Shown: in pieces, positions 47,301 to 59,800 of the stretch
Layout: the number at the start of each line of letters is the position of its first letter
Position numbering within the stretch: position 1 is the stretch's first letter
Origin: Dichotomocladium elegans
Taxonomy: Eukaryota > Mucoromycota > Mucoromycetes > Mucorales > Lichtheimiaceae
Length of the DNA stretch: 64,000 nt
Direction: 5' to 3'
Assembly: GCA_025716815.1 (NCBI GenBank)
Contig: JAIXMN010000003.1
Coordinates: 620,001-684,000, forward strand
The notes under the pieces: generated by a model
What the model was told of the DNA's origin: nothing
Seen by the model: only the letters and a program-made list of their open reading frames with translations
The model's database searches: none
Program-made: the position numbers and the translations under genes

Positions 47301-48403
47301 TGCAAATTGTGTCAAATGGGATTCATCCGGCGGCAAATCTGGCTCGGCTTTTCTAAAAACGGCCGACGATCGGTTGTTGATGAAGCAAGTGTCACGCTTC
47401 GAGTTGGATGCGTTTCTAGGATTTGCACCTGCCTATTTCCATTACATGTCTGAAGCATTCTTTCGCGAAGTAAGGAAAGACTAAAAGAAGTTTATGCAGA
47501 ATCTGGTAACAGATGTTTTCATGCCAGCTTCCAACCGTACTTGCAAAGATCTTTGGCTTTTATACCATTGGTTACAAGAACTCAACAACCGGCAAGTCGA
47601 TGAGGATGGATGTCCTAGTCATGGAAAACTTGTTCTATCAACGCAAGATCAAAAAGGTGAGTTTGGTCAACTTGGGAATTGCGTGATCTTTATTTTTTCT
47701 TTAGATATTCGATCTCAAAGGATCGATGCGCAATCGACACGTCCAATCCACAGGCAAGCAGGATGAGGTACTACTCGACGAAAATCTTGTTGAGCGTAAG
47801 TAGAGTGTAGTGTGTGTGTATGTAACATAGTAAAATGGAGAGATACCGGGTATCTTACCATTCTTGCTAGTGATCTATCGGTCTCCGTTATTTATACGGG
47901 CCCATGCGAAGGAAATCCTTCGCAGTTCACTGCATAATGATACTTTATTCCTGTCAAATCGTAATGTCATGGATTATTCGCTCCTCGTTGGTATTGATGA
48001 TGAGCGACAGGAGCTTGTCGTTGGGATAGTGGGTAGGTAGTTGAATAACCAAGGGTCCAAATGGATTTGGTGCTAAGCTTGAACAACCATTTTAGACTTC
48101 ATACGGACGTTTACGTGGGATAAGAAATTGGAGAGTTGGGTCAAAGAGTCCGGTATTTTAGGAGGCGGTGGGAAGGGACCCACCATTGTATCCCCGCGTC
48201 AGTACCGCATCCGATTCAGAGAAGCCATGGAACGCTACTTTTTAATGGTGCCTGACCAGTGGTCCCTGGTGCGACAGACGCGTGTACCATACGCAGGCCT
48301 GTACCATCACCATCAGATGTCCGCAGAGCATCATATACATCAATCGTCCGCCCAGGAATCCCAGAAAGGGACTGGCGATGGCGAGAGACAGAGCATTCTA
48401 TAA
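41356..48403 (+). CDS. FAB1: FAB1/PIKfyve phosphatidylinositol-3-phosphate 5-kinase
   Basis: Makes PtdIns(3,5)P2 on endosome/vacuole membranes. Exons: 41356-42046, 42118-47127, 47195-47469, 47528-47656, 47705-47795, 47871-48032 and 48096-48403; 2221 aa with closed phases, close to the yeast size. Domains: FYVE finger about 202-262 ([24 protein letters not shown]), which binds PtdIns3P; a CCT/TCP-1-like chaperonin domain about 700-870 ([28 protein letters not shown]); a Cys-rich Fab1-specific region about 1060-1275 ([34 protein letters not shown]); and the C-terminal lipid kinase about 1901-2190 ([43 protein letters not shown]). Long Ser-rich and Gln-rich linkers separate them. The first intron splits the FYVE CxxCG motif. 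ATG 41356 ([16 protein letters not shown]) is preferred over one 180 nt upstream. Confidence 0.96.
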
Positions 48404-48954
48404 AACTGGGCTAGTAAACAATAACTGGCATTGTGGACAGCGTAAAACGAATTCTGGACTAAAAAAGTATCCCCAATCCTGTTAAAAGGGTCAAATATGA
48501 ATAATAGACACATCTCTAGATACAGTCTTGCCTCAGTTGTAAAAATGATAATACATGCCCTACACGAAGTAGCTCTTTGTATCCCAATCTCGAATTTCGC
48601 AGTGTGTCACATGTTACTGGAAATCTAAGCAATGAAGGTAAGAGTCCACGCTTAAGAGTTTTCGTGCTGAGAGGAAACTGGGCTCTAGTACATAGTATAC
48701 CGGATGTATTCATTTACGTAGTGATCGAAATGCAACCGAACAAAAGTCTGGATGATGCCGCTTTTTTCTTTCATAGTCTATGCTAGTGTGTTTATCCTGT
48801 CTGCAGAATACAGTAGCCAAGCGTACACTTTATTTTCGAAAAGAAAACGCTTAAGAGAGGAGAATTATGACGCATATAAAAGAAAAATGGCGCACAAAAA
48901 TATAATCAATGTCGCATATCGCATGTATAAAGAAGGCTAGAAACATACCCGTCG
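48404..48954. other. Downstream of FAB1, no gene seen
   Basis: A+T-rich with only short, low-quality open frames. Contains the presumed FAB1 3' end. Confidence 0.5.
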
Positions 48955-49262
48955 GTAAACAGAAAATATCATACCCCACCTTAGTCTTTAACTTACCTCG
49001 AAGGTAGCTAGGTATGTGCCGCCAGTAATCGGAAAGGAAGATCGGGAGCTGTTGAGCGTTGGACCAACGATAACACCAGCGGCAGAAGCACCGGAGAAGT
49101 AACGGAGGAAGCAGACGAACATAAGCACCCCTGTGCGGGTGTAGCTAAATCAGGTCCCACCCAAAGCCCATATCCTCTCCTCTCAGGGCACCTGAGTAAG
49201 GCGGACGTCGTTATCTACAGAGGATTCGGAATGTTAGAAGATTGCAGAATGGATCAAGTCGG
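48955..49262 (-). repeat. Dispersed repeat family R, copy D (long form)
   Basis: Reverse-orientation counterpart of copy A. In minus-strand order it has the block TCTGCAATCTTCTAACATTC, CTCCTTCCGTTAC-type and CGCTCAACAGCTCC blocks, then GGCGGCACATACC, GAGGTAAGTTAAAG and ATGATATTTTCTG. On the plus strand part of it keeps an open frame (ADVVIYRGFGMLEDCRMDQV) that is also readable in copy A (ADIVIYRGSGILEDCRIDQG). Two copies conserving the same peptide suggest a once-coding strand. Confidence 0.6.
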
Positions 49263-49647
49263 TATGGTAGGGTTGCATAACGTTCAAGACACAAGAGAAG
49301 AGGAGGATGGATTTGGTAAAGAAAATCAGTCGCCCAAGGCCCCGTTATTTAAAATAGAATCGAGATCCAGCTGATGCAGACACTTTAAGGAGAGCACCCA
49401 CCCATAATATCACCACTGATACCACTTTGGTATTACAAGGCTGTAATGCTTTAACCGAATATCAAGCATCGATACATAGGGCAATAGCGCTTTGTAGCAG
49501 TCCGATCACCACCATCATGCGACCTTGATTACCAAGCAACACCTCAACAGGATTACTCAGAAATTCGATGGCCTTACCAAACAACACTTTCACTGAAACC
49601 AAGCTTACTTACATATTATAAATCAACCTGTAGTTCAGAAATCATAC
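49263..49647. other. Gene-free stretch before the inverted duplication
   Basis: A+T-rich sequence with no open frame of note. Ends at the point (about 49,648) where similarity to the region ending at 60,669 begins. Confidence 0.5.
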
Positions 49648-51985
49648 ACATCATTCAAGCTAGTATGAATATTCCATTAGTTAGCAATACAATGAAGATT
49701 AGTTCTTAGTTTATTGACGTGTTATGCAGTCCTATTCTCCATCGAGTGTACAATATATACAATACTTTAAGTTTCCAGTATCGAAAAGCCATGATGTGAT
49801 CAATAATCAGTGTCTTTTCCTGGTACCAATTTTGCCCTTATCTTGCCTTACGATTGTGCTCCTCGAAGGCATCCTTTTGTTGGCTTGATAATAAGAAGTT
49901 ATTGTGTTCTCGTAATGACGGCGGGCATTTCTATTGCTCCGTCTTTGCTGCCTAATTCACCTTACACCACCGTTACATAATATCATCAAGCTGATCTCAG
50001 AAAATTTTCATCCTACCAGCCCAAGCGCCACGTCAAAGCCTCTCAAAAGTATCCTGCCTCCATTGTAAAAACAGGCCTCCTTGAACTCGGACAAAAACTT
50101 CCAGAAATCACCCTTCCCTTTCCCTGCACGACAACTGATTTTGAAGCAACATCCGCCTACCATTCGACTCCACTTTCTGATATTGATGAGCACACTATTT
50201 TGTCAACCATCAGCCTCTACAATCACGCTCCTTTACGGCTTCAGACGCCATGGATACCTTGTGCATACCATCGACTCTTAATAGTATTCATCGGTACGCC
50301 CACAACTACTTAATCCGCCTTCGTCCTCCATCACTATCATTGCACATACTCGTAAGAACCACCACCGAGAGCTAACTCATTAAATTCATTATGATGACAA
50401 ATGTTTTTATATTGTTCATGTCTTTAGTTGGTAACTTGTACGGAGATATCAGAGTGATAGGATTGTAAATCAACGTCGCATACTCTACTTATTTTGATGT
50501 GTACTTGGAAAGGCACATCACAGTTGCTGTCTGTTACGACAGTTGGTTATACATCTGTAAGAGTGAGAAATGGACCCTTCGAAATCACTCAGCATTAAAC
50601 TATTGGATGCTTTACTGATTCGCGTCATCAACGTCTCGCTTTCCAAGAACCTACTGCGTTTTATTTGCTTTTGACAACTGACCAAACTGCTCAATCGGAT
50701 TGAGTTCAGGCGAGTATGGTGAAAGATAAGCACATCGATATCCTCGAAACTCGATGTATTTAATGATATATTCAGCCTTACGGGCAGGTGCATTATCCAT
50801 TACCAAATAGTGGCCCTTCATATATTCACCGTTATCCATGTCGTCCATTGTAGTCTTAACGAAGCTGAGATAACGTCCAGTTACAGTTCCTTTTGCTCGC
50901 TACTTCAGATTGACTTGCCCTCTTTCTTTTCTTGATTGATGGCTGCGGGAGTCTCAAGCTGCCTTTAATGATCCCTTATGCTGAGATTACTCCCAAGATT
51001 GTGGTTGGCTTGCTGTTGCCTTTGGTATTGTGACCACTGCAAGAGTCCCTTTTATTGGACCATGTTATGCTGCGCTTCATTAATATGGAATCCAGACTCA
51101 TCAAGAAGTACGCATTTTTTTCTAAAGTCGATGTCGGGCCTGTCCCACCTGCACACTCAGCCGATGTGCTCTTGGATCTTCGCAGTACTATTCCCTGTCT
51201 ACAGGCTGAGACAGAGCCATTTTCAATGACAAATTGCATTCATTTTATATAAATCGATGGAGCGTCGTTTTAGTTACTTTGAGACCCTCTAATCTTTGAA
51301 GCAATTGCTCCATTAGCTACTGTAGGACAATGTATGGATTCCCATCAACGCATTCTATAATAACGCTCTTCATTGAGAATACGCGAGCGACCCCATGCGT
51401 TAGCTTTCTTAAAGATGCCGCCAGAGTCATTATCGTACTGTAATGCCCATCGATGAACTGAACGAACATGGAGTCATAGCTGTATTGCAGCAGCTGATGC
51501 GTTCAAAACCTTGCAGACATCAGTTTGTAAAATCTGACCTTGTCTTGGTCAGTGTACGCTGAGCACCTGCGCTTGATCCCTGCTTCTTTCATCCGAATGT
51601 CTGTATCTTTTCGCTTGGGAATGTGTGTGGTACCAAACTCAGAGTTGTCTTTGCAAGATATGCTACGCAGATCTTCAGTGCGAGAACAAACGGATTGCAG
51701 AGAGCCCGTTTCTTCTTCAACAACATAGTCCATAGGTTCAGTACAGCCACGCTCATCAGCGACACAACCTTGCCCAAGTTCGTCAAAAACATGGATGGCT
51801 CATTTCCGAATGTAAAAAGTGTATAAAAGAAAAAGAGTCAAAAGGGCGAGGTGGCAGCCACATCTTTCCGCGTATGCATGTGACATTGGATTTGTCATCA
51901 TGCGTATTCTGGGCAAAACGCAATTTTATTTTTGTGATCTTGCGACTTCAAGACTGGCAGGGATGCGACTTTGGTTTTAGAAAAT
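49648..51985 (-). repeat. Inverted segmental duplication, left arm
   Basis: About 2.3 kb that recurs in reverse complement at about 58,385-60,669. The inner part is a dead Tc1/mariner transposon. The outer 870 bp (49,648-50,517) is not transposase and matches 59,801-60,669 almost base for base, including a 61-codon open frame (MLINIRKWSRMVGGCCFKIS onward) that is present in both arms. The edge is sharp: ACATCATTCAAGCTAG in this arm, mirrored at the other. Confidence 0.9.
50518..51985 (-). mobile_element. Decayed Tc1/mariner-type transposon, copy in left arm
   Basis: Minus-strand transposase remnants in order: an N-terminal part with DTDIRMKEAGIKRR and DQDKVRFYKLM, a FLMSLDSILMKRSITW-like remnant of FLDESGFHINMKRSMAW, MKGHYLVMDNAPARKAEYII, AYLSPYSPELNPIEQFGQL (catalytic Glu) and a C-terminal FLESETLMTRISKASNS. 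Stops and frameshifts interrupt it repeatedly; several are shared with the right-arm copy. Confidence 0.85.
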
Positions 51986-52223
51986 AGGGTACATGTTTGC
52001 TGCTGTGGATGGCGGAAGGTTCTGAATATATATATTGGGAGGGGAGGATGATTTAATACAGCGCATACACACTCGTTATACAGTACATGGATGCTGCTCT
52101 TATATACTCCCCAATTTATTGAGTAGGCATTTGATTGGCTGTAGTTTCAAAGATCAAAGGTCAATTGGAAAATTGAAGCTGCATGTCTTCTGCTTGGGGA
52201 AAATGTCGCCGTGTCCATAGACG

Positions 52224-53422
52224 TTAGTGTATAGTCATGTTGCCCGAGTCAGAAGAGGTAGGAGAAGGAGGAGAAATGCAGATGGTCGGGCAGCCAGCAC
52301 CTGTGTGTAGAGGATGAGGAACCATCATACTGTTGCAAGGGGCAGGATGCGCTCCCCTAGAAATTGAGGCCGATTTTTCAGGGTTTAACGAATAGTCGGG
52401 GTGATAGACAGGATCGGGCGGATAATAAAGCTCGTAATAGCAGCAGGGGTTTCTGGTGCCTTCATTGGACGTTTGATCCGTGTTCGCATTAGTAAACAAG
52501 GGCAAACATCGCCATGCAAATGAGCGTGGCCACTGCTGTTCCTTGGGGCCATCCTTGCAGTCACTAATGCCACTTTCTTCTTCGGATAGCTTGTCGCCTT
52601 CCCTTTCTCGCTTCCGGCGTAGCTTCCGTTTCTTTACACACAGGTATAAGAATGTACCCACTATGCTTAATTCATAAGCTCCAATGTGTACATGATAGCT
52701 CAGCAATAAATTGACGTACATAAGACAATAACTACGCTGATAGATCCACCAATTACCCCATTAATAACAGCAGCACTAGGACTAGGTTCCGGAGCTGAAG
52801 ACATGGAGAGCATGTGATAGGCTGTATTCTATTTGATCAGCTGACCAGCGCTAATTAGCAAATACCTAGATACTTCACTCCTACCTGTTGGTAATAAAGA
52901 GGTACTCTGCGCCCCCGCGGATGTTGGGCTACCGCTGGTACCAATGATGGTCGTCATAGGAGCCTGCGTGATACGCGGCGCACAATAGGATTGTGGAATT
53001 TTCGATGTGGCTACATGCGGGGATAATCCGTCGACTGCAGCCGCATCGGCCGATGTTCTTTTATTGCACTCGCTGCTTGATGTAGAATATTTCGATGCTA
53101 GAGTTCGTCCAATGTCAATTTTTTTTTCTGATGAACTTGTTGCAGGAAACTTTTGGAATGAATAATCATGGGAATGTTCGGTAGCTTCTGTGCTGTCATC
53201 GGCGCTTCTTCTTTTCCTCAGACCTGATAATGGAGTGTTTTTATTGGCGTCATGCTGAATAGGATTCGAAAATGTGCGCATGTTAACTGGTCGCCTAATA
53301 ATAGATCCTGTGCATCTTTTGGTTTCAGAAAGAGACGATAAAGCTTCCGTCCGCAGCGATACTGACTGAAGACCGCAACAGAGGTGAAAGTCTCTGTACG
53401 TGAGACCGGTTTGACTATTCAT
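52224..53422 (-). CDS. Single-pass membrane protein of unknown function
   Basis: Minus-strand exons 53422-52885, 52794-52716 and 52665-52224 give 352 aa. The N-terminal 200 residues are Ser/Thr-rich with a few cysteines. A Gly-rich transmembrane helix follows (NGVIGGSISVVIVL, then VGTFLYLCVKKRKLRRKRE), and a Pro/Ser/Tyr-rich cytoplasmic tail (CYYELYYPPDPVYHPDYS). The second intron is uncertain: donor GTACGT with a GAG acceptor (exon borders 52720/52678, 355 aa) also keeps frame. No signal peptide is visible at the chosen ATG; an upstream exon may be missing. The layout resembles fungal cell-surface sensors or Mid2/Axl2-like anchors, but no family is recognised. It lies in the spacer between the duplication arms. 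Confidence 0.6.
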
Positions 53423-55070
53423 AGAATTGAATTGCCTTGCTTGCTATATATACGTACTGTCTTTTCTTCCTGGCCGGCAGGTATAATATGAGAATTTGGT
53501 AAAGAACGATCCAAGTACTTTCTCGCTAGCTTTTTCATTCTTAGCAGAATATTACAATTCGGGGAGAGGTCATTGATCATTTCCGTCGGTTATAAATAGT
53601 TATTGCGGTGTATCTTTCTGATAGTGTCGTAAAAAGAATGTTGGCACTGAACCAGCAGTGAAAGAAGACTGTAACTTAAAACAGCAAAAAGAATTGATCT
53701 ATTGCCGTCCAAATTTATATGATACCTAATTCTCGGGCGATTAAGCTGCATCTCGTATGTTCTTCCTCCTATTTCTGCACTCGTTAATTGCTTGCCTGAT
53801 CGATCTGCGATCAGGCATGATGATCTTCCATATTGCCAGCAGTGATAAACTTCTCCATTCGATAAGGCTCCAGAAACTTATCAAGTATACGTGAAGTTGG
53901 GATGATGTGTTTTTCGCAAGCTTTCTTGAAAGAGGGCAGAGTGATGCCTCTGGATAATTATCAAAGCTATCTATGATGCAGTCCTCATCCGATTTATGCT
54001 GAAGCAAACCGACTTTAATAATTATCTCTCATCCAGTCCGCCACACGGCATGAACACCAAGCGTGTTTAGAGACGCCGCAAGCAGACTAGATAAGTAAAT
54101 TTGCCCATACGTAGTTTTAAGTTGCTCGATATCTCTAAACAGTCGATTTGTATAAGAGATTCGACAGATCGAAGCAAAGTTGTTGCAAAATCCAACCCCC
54201 CCAATTAGAACGGTGTCAATGCCAGTGGTTAATAATTATACGTCTGCGATTAAGCTGTGAGGTGCATTGGTAATTGACGTAGCAAGGAATGTTTATTTGT
54301 GTGGCCTTCGACCTACGGATTACAGCTGACCAAACGCAAGCCAATCAGGAAAACCTGACGTTCGTGTGAGGGGACAAGACTCGATGCCGGATCGGCAAAG
54401 TCTGGTTCATTAAAGATAAACATCAGCGTCACATGGGATTTTTGCTCCCTTACCTTAAAGATAAGGCGATGGCGAATAAATTACACAAGCAACATCCTCA
54501 GCGGCAGCGTCGTCGTAGTCATCGGGTTTCGACGATAGCATATCAAAAAAAACATGTTAGTACAAACAGGCTTCATTGGAGAATAAGACGACAGTCCCAT
54601 CAATGCGAAAATTGACTCGCAATCACCTTGAAGCAGCCAAGACAAATATTCGAGCATTCCGTCGTTTTCAGCTTCAAAAATAAGACCTGCTTAGGTCAGT
54701 GCACCGCTTTTTGGCGGTTTCTCTCGTCCAATTGCTTACGTCTTCTCGCTAAGAGATGTATGCGGTACAATCAGCGCAGGATTACTCTTATAAGCTATAC
54801 TGCGATAATACGCGGTGTAAATACAAATAAATTAAAGAGAATGAATTTCCCTATCCACAACATCCCTCAATTTTTAGCATTGTCCCGCCAAACGTTAGAA
54901 CAACACGACCAAGCAATTTTGCGCACTTTCTCATATGCTGTGTATGCGACGGTCTAGTTTACTTTTGAGCGCTAAAATTTGTTGAGTGAAGAAGGGGTTT
55001 TTATCATTGTAAATCAGCGACTTCGGAACCGGCAGGGTAGGCAGGTAACGGAAAATAGAGTATCCAGTGT
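53423..55070. other. Degenerate sequence, no intact gene
   Basis: On the minus strand there are coding-like pieces: GVHAVW and SLLAASLNTLGVH near 54,090-54,030, DCIIDSFDNYPEASLCPLSR near 53,990-53,930, and RRSIRQAINECRNRRKNIRD near 53,800-53,750, separated by stops. They could be an old transposase or a dead gene. On the plus strand, 54,433-54,615 is a basic frame of no known family. Confidence 0.35.
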
Positions 55071-55885
55071 CTCAACCCCTCCAAAAAAATATTGCTATCA
55101 TATGGACTTTTTCTGTATAAATTGAGCTCACGTGATGAAGGTCGTCTTTGCACCCGGCCGCAATATGTACTGCTTTATTTTCCAAAATAAATTTCGTGCA
55201 CAAGATAAAATAATGATAAAAAATAGACGCATATATTGTATGACGTATCGGTAGGTGAAAAGATTTCGCATCAATTGATGGACATTCATCAGTTAATTGA
55301 ACACAGTAATCCACACCCTTTAACTTATACTCAAGTGTCTCGCAGGACCCAGGAGGTATGCTGACGGAGAGACAGGAGAAAAATACCAGCACACCGGAGA
55401 ATGGCGGCGGCAGGGCGGCGAGCGGAATGGGGCCAGAGGTGGAGAAGAAAGGAGCTGAAGGGCGTCTAGAAGTCCTCTCTCTTCCATGACCCACCAAGTA
55501 TGGGGTACGATTGGTCAATTTGCAAAGAGGAGTGGATGTTAGATTGGTATAAAACAAGTTAGTACGATAGTGATCATACCTGAAGAGAACATGGAAGAGA
55601 GAAAGCGCCAGGCTGGAGTTCAATGGAAGCAGGTTTCTCAATTGTCCAGTATTTATAGGTAAGTAAATAGCATATGCGTAATTTCTTTGTGGTGACCACC
55701 CATCGGGGAATAGAGAAGAGGATGGTTATGTCTGAACATAGGGGATAGACTATAAGGAAATACGGACGCTGACGACTCCTCATTGATACTTTCTGTTCAA
55801 TTTATTTTTATGGTTGCTCGACTTGATAAAAGTAAGCGGATCCACTCCTAGAGGAATAGGCTACCGAAGTACAGAATCCCCTTTT
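55071..55885. other. Region with an unexplained 189-codon minus-strand frame
   Basis: The minus strand is open from 55,641 to 55,072 (starts MRNLLPLNSSLALSLFHVLF). Hydrophobic patches and a purine/pyrimidine-biased block around 55,340-55,460 make a real protein doubtful. That block has GGAGAATGGCGGCGGCAGG-like sequence reminiscent of repeat family R. No domain recognised. Confidence 0.25.
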
Positions 55886-56345
55886 ATGGTCCAAAAACAA
55901 ACAGAGTCTTAGCCTTGTCAGTGTAGTCGTGCTTTAAGTCTGCTTCTTTCATCTAAATGTCTGGATTCTTTAGCATGGTAATATCCAATCTGCAAAGTCA
56001 GGGTTTCCCTGCAAGGTAGACTACGCAGATATTGTATGTGAGTACAAATGGATTGAAGAGAATACATTTTCCTCATCAATGACATAATCTATAGATCAAG
56101 GCAGCCATGCACATCAACGACAAGGCCTTGCCTATTGTAGTAAAAAAAAAATTGATTGCTCATTCCAGAATATAAAATGGGTATAAAATGAAAGGGCAAA
56201 AAGCAGACCAACAGTTATAGAGATAGACTTTCATGCGGCGTTTGCTTTTTCGTGCGTAAAATTTCTGGGCAAACACGACTTCTATTTTTGATTTTGCGAC
56301 TTCAGAACTGTTCGGACACCATTATATTTTTGGAAAACAGTGTAT
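55886..56345 (-). mobile_element. Tc1/mariner relic, 5' fragment
   Basis: Minus-strand sequence starts with the family left end (ACACTGTTTTCCAAAAATAT, AGTTCTGAAGTCGCAAAATC, TCGTGTTTGCCCAG) and runs through the N-terminal transposase region (GATTATGTCATTGATGAGGA, ATGAAAGAAGCAGACTTAAA) before breaking off near 55,890. It has the best preserved candidate terminal sequence of the family here. Confidence 0.75.
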
Positions 56346-58384
56346 AACCCCACCACCCGACGTGTAAGAAGCGAGGGGCATCGGAATATAAACGGAACTG
56401 GATAGGATACCGTGAGATGACGACCACGCGGGAGAGTCAATCAGAGTAAGAGAAGAGAGGTTGATCTGTATGATAGGAATAAGATGTTGTTTATCGTTTT
56501 ATTTCGATGGTTATTTATATTAGTTGAGATAATCTGAATAATACATCCACTGAGCACGGCAATAGCGATGCTGCTTTGAGTGATGAAATTTTCGTAGTCC
56601 ACATCGTTGTAATTGTCGTCCATGGCGATACCAATGAGGGCTATATTATATAAAGGAGAAGTGGATTTAAGATATGTTTAATGATGTTTTCGGCAGGAAG
56701 AAGTGTAAAGTAAGTGTGTTCTTATAGTCTTTGGGAAAAAAGCATGTGTAATGACTTGCGTTACCAATGTCATCGAATTACTTAGATGTGCTGATTCTGA
56801 ATGTTGTACCATGCTCAGCATAGGACACAACCTCGTATTCTGGATATTTGGAAGAGCACTACATGTCATTAAGAGCTTTCGAGATAAAATTGGCAAGATT
56901 AAAATAACCTTTGATTGGTGGATCCCTGGTCTTTAAAGTTTAGAACTACGTGATACAGCGTTGTTCTGTGCATGTTCGATGATAATACCTCTGACTGGAT
57001 CTTGTCTTTTCAGCGTCTCAAATACAGTTTCACCGGATTCTGGCAGGAAAAATATTCCTTGTAAGGCTGATGAAGCAGCGCAGCAGATGTATCACCAAGA
57101 AGCTCTGAGCAAGCTACAAATCGGCGCATGAAATAGATAGTTACGTGATATCCATTTGGGCTGCCAACCCACTTCAAATCGTCTGGAATTTCACAACGGC
57201 TGTGCGTCTTATTAGCCCCGGTCGTGACCGAGGAACCTGGACATACCGCAGTACTCTTTTTGACCTCACCTGGTAAAGCATGCCTTATTAAGACAATGCC
57301 ATGATCTTCACGTCCTTCTGGCTGTAGGATATACTAATGTTTAATATACATGTTCTTCAAATATCAAGTCTTACACTCCCTCTTTTATGTTAATCTAGTT
57401 TCATCCCAGGTTCGTATAAATCATAACTACAGGTCTGGAGTTATTTCCGGGCAAGCGTTGCTAAAATGTAGTGCTGCAAAGCCGTCGCATGCGCCAAAAA
57501 TATCAGCACAAGAGCGACAGCAATAATTTCTCTTTTTCCGAGCAACGGCTACTACATCGCCCACTGCCTTCGCAGCACCAGATAATTGCGTTATTGCAGT
57601 TACCTTTCAATTCCACCATACGTTGCTTTTTCCTCCTTTTATTTGTACAGTGTCCGGCCCTGTATTTTATTCTCTCTCAGGTTGCTCTTTCCTTTTTCCC
57701 TTCTCATCTTCTAATCAACTATAGCTATGTAGTTATGGATGGTGTATTCTCCAAGATTAAAAAATAAGAGTTTAGCTTTTGAAAAAAAAGAGTTAGATGA
57801 GCATTTCTTATTTTTTTTACCGCGATGTATCGCTATCTTGCTTATTTATTGCTGCCCACATGGTCATCATCATTGTATTATTATATGATCGTATGGGATC
57901 TCCGTTTCGGTATTTATCCGAGTATATGTAAGAATGCGAAACAAAGCGTTTGGAGTGATCTTTTACTTTACTGTTGCAGGTTTTGTAATTCTTTTTGATA
58001 ACGTACCCTCTTTGCGAAAGCTCGTGATAGTGTGCCTAGCTCTTTGCCTCTTTCCAGGATTACTTTATTGGGGGAATATCAGGAGAATAAATGGGGAAAT
58101 ACAAGGATCTATATCTACGATGTTCAACAATACTTCTTTTCGCTTTCATGTGTATTAATAAATGCGATATCCGTGGCTATGATGATCTTTTATATTCAAG
58201 TCCTACAGATATCTCAGAGTCTTTTTTTTTGAGAAATAGATGAATCGATCTATTACAGTGTTATATTTATGAGCATTCTTCATTCCCTAGCAGAGAGTGT
58301 CCTGAATTCTACAGGACAATCATCACTTCGTTGCACTCATCATAGCGCCAATATTATTGCTATCTCGGTACTAAACGGGATATA
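56346..58384. other. Spacer of the inverted duplication, distal part
   Basis: Short open frames at 56,751-56,936 (CADSECCTMLSIGHNLVFWI) and 57,471-57,767 are not recognised. A small hydrophobic frame at 57,934-58,158 is listed separately. Otherwise A+T-rich. Confidence 0.4.
57934..58158 (+). CDS. Possible 74-residue membrane protein
   Basis: Open frame MRNKAFGVIFYFTVAGFVIL... with two hydrophobic stretches (VIFYFTVAGFVILF and LVIVCLALCLFPGLLYWG) separated by a short charged loop, and a hydrophilic C-terminus. Could be a small two-pass membrane protein, or chance in T-rich DNA. No homologue recalled. Confidence 0.2.
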   Translation: MRNKAFGVIFYFTVAGFVILFDNVPSLRKLVIVCLALCLFPGLLYWGNIRRINGEIQGSISTMFNNTSFRFHVY

Positions 58385-59800
58385 TATTCTGTTTTCCAAA
58401 ATCAAGGTCGCAAGATCACAAAAATAAAATCGCGTTTTGCCCAGAAAACTTACGCGTGATGAAAAATCGAATGTCACATGTATACACGGAAAGATGTCTA
58501 TAAAACCTCGCCTTTTGAATTTTTTTTTTTACGAACTTGACCAAGGTTGTGTCGCTGATGAGCGTGGCTGTACTGAATCTATGGACTATGTCATTGACGA
58601 AGAAATGGACTCTCTGCAATCCATTTGTTTTCGCACTGAATATTTGCGTAGCATATCTTGCAAAGATAACTAGATAACTCTGAGTTTGCTACCACACACA
58701 TTCTCAAGTGAAAGGATACAGACATTCGGATGAAATAAGCAGGGATCAAGCGCAGGTACTCAGTGTACACTGACCAAGACAAGGTCAGATTTTACAAACT
58801 GATGTCTGCAAGGTCTTGAACGCATCAGCTGCTGCAATACAGCTATGACTCCATGTTCGTTCAGTTCAGCGATGGGCATTACAGTACGATAATGACTCTG
58901 GCGGCATCTTTAAGAAAGTAACGCATGGGGTCGCTCGCGTATTCTCAATGAAGAGCGTTATTATAGAATGTGTTGATGGGAATTCATACATTTTCCTACA
59001 GTAGCCGATGGAGCAATTGCTTCAAAGGTTAGAGGGTCTCAAAGTAACTAAAACGACGCTCCATCGATTTATATAAAATGAATGCAATTTGTCATTGAAA
59101 ATGGCTCTGTCTCAGCCCGTAGACAGGAATAGTACTGCGAAGATCCAAGAGCACATCGGCTGAGTGTGCAGGTGGGACAGGCCCGACATCGACTTTAGAA
59201 AAAACTGCGTACTTCTTGATGAGTCTGGATTCCATATTAATGAAGCGCAGCATAACATGGTCCAATAAAAGGGACTCCTGCAGTGGTCACAATACCAAAG
59301 GCAACAGCAAGCCAACCACAATCTTGGGAGTAATCTCAGCATAAGGGATCATTAAAGGCAGCTTGAGACTCCCGCAGCCATCAATCAAGAAAAGAAAGAG
59401 GGCAAGTCAATCTGAAGTAGCGAGCAAAGGAACTGTAACTGGACGTTATCTCAGTTTCGTTAAGACTACAATGGACGACATGGATAACTGTGAATATATG
59501 AAGGGCTACTATTTGGTAATGGATAATGACCTGCCCGTAAGGCTGAAGATATCATTAAATACATCGAGTTTCGAGGATATCGATGTGCTTATCTTTCACC
59601 ATACTCGCCTGAACTCAATCCGATTGAGCAGTTTGGTCAGTTGTCAAAAGCAAATAAAACGCAGTAGGTTCTTGGAAAGCGAGACGTTGATGACGCGAAT
59701 CAGTAAAGCATCCAATAGTTTAATGCTGAGTGATTTCGAAGGGTCCATTTCTCACTCTTACAGATGTATAACCAACTGTCGTAACAGACAGCAACTGTGA
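58385..59800 (+). mobile_element. Decayed Tc1/mariner-type transposon, copy in right arm
   Basis: Plus-strand counterpart of the left-arm element: remnants of the N-terminal region (MDYVIDEEMDSLQS), a FLDESGFHIN-like stretch with a two-base loss before MKRSITW, YLVMDNDLPVRL, HHTRLNSIRLSSLVS in the shifted frame of the catalytic Glu region, and the C-terminus FLESETLMTRISKASNSLML to a stop at 59,800. Not functional. Confidence 0.85.
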
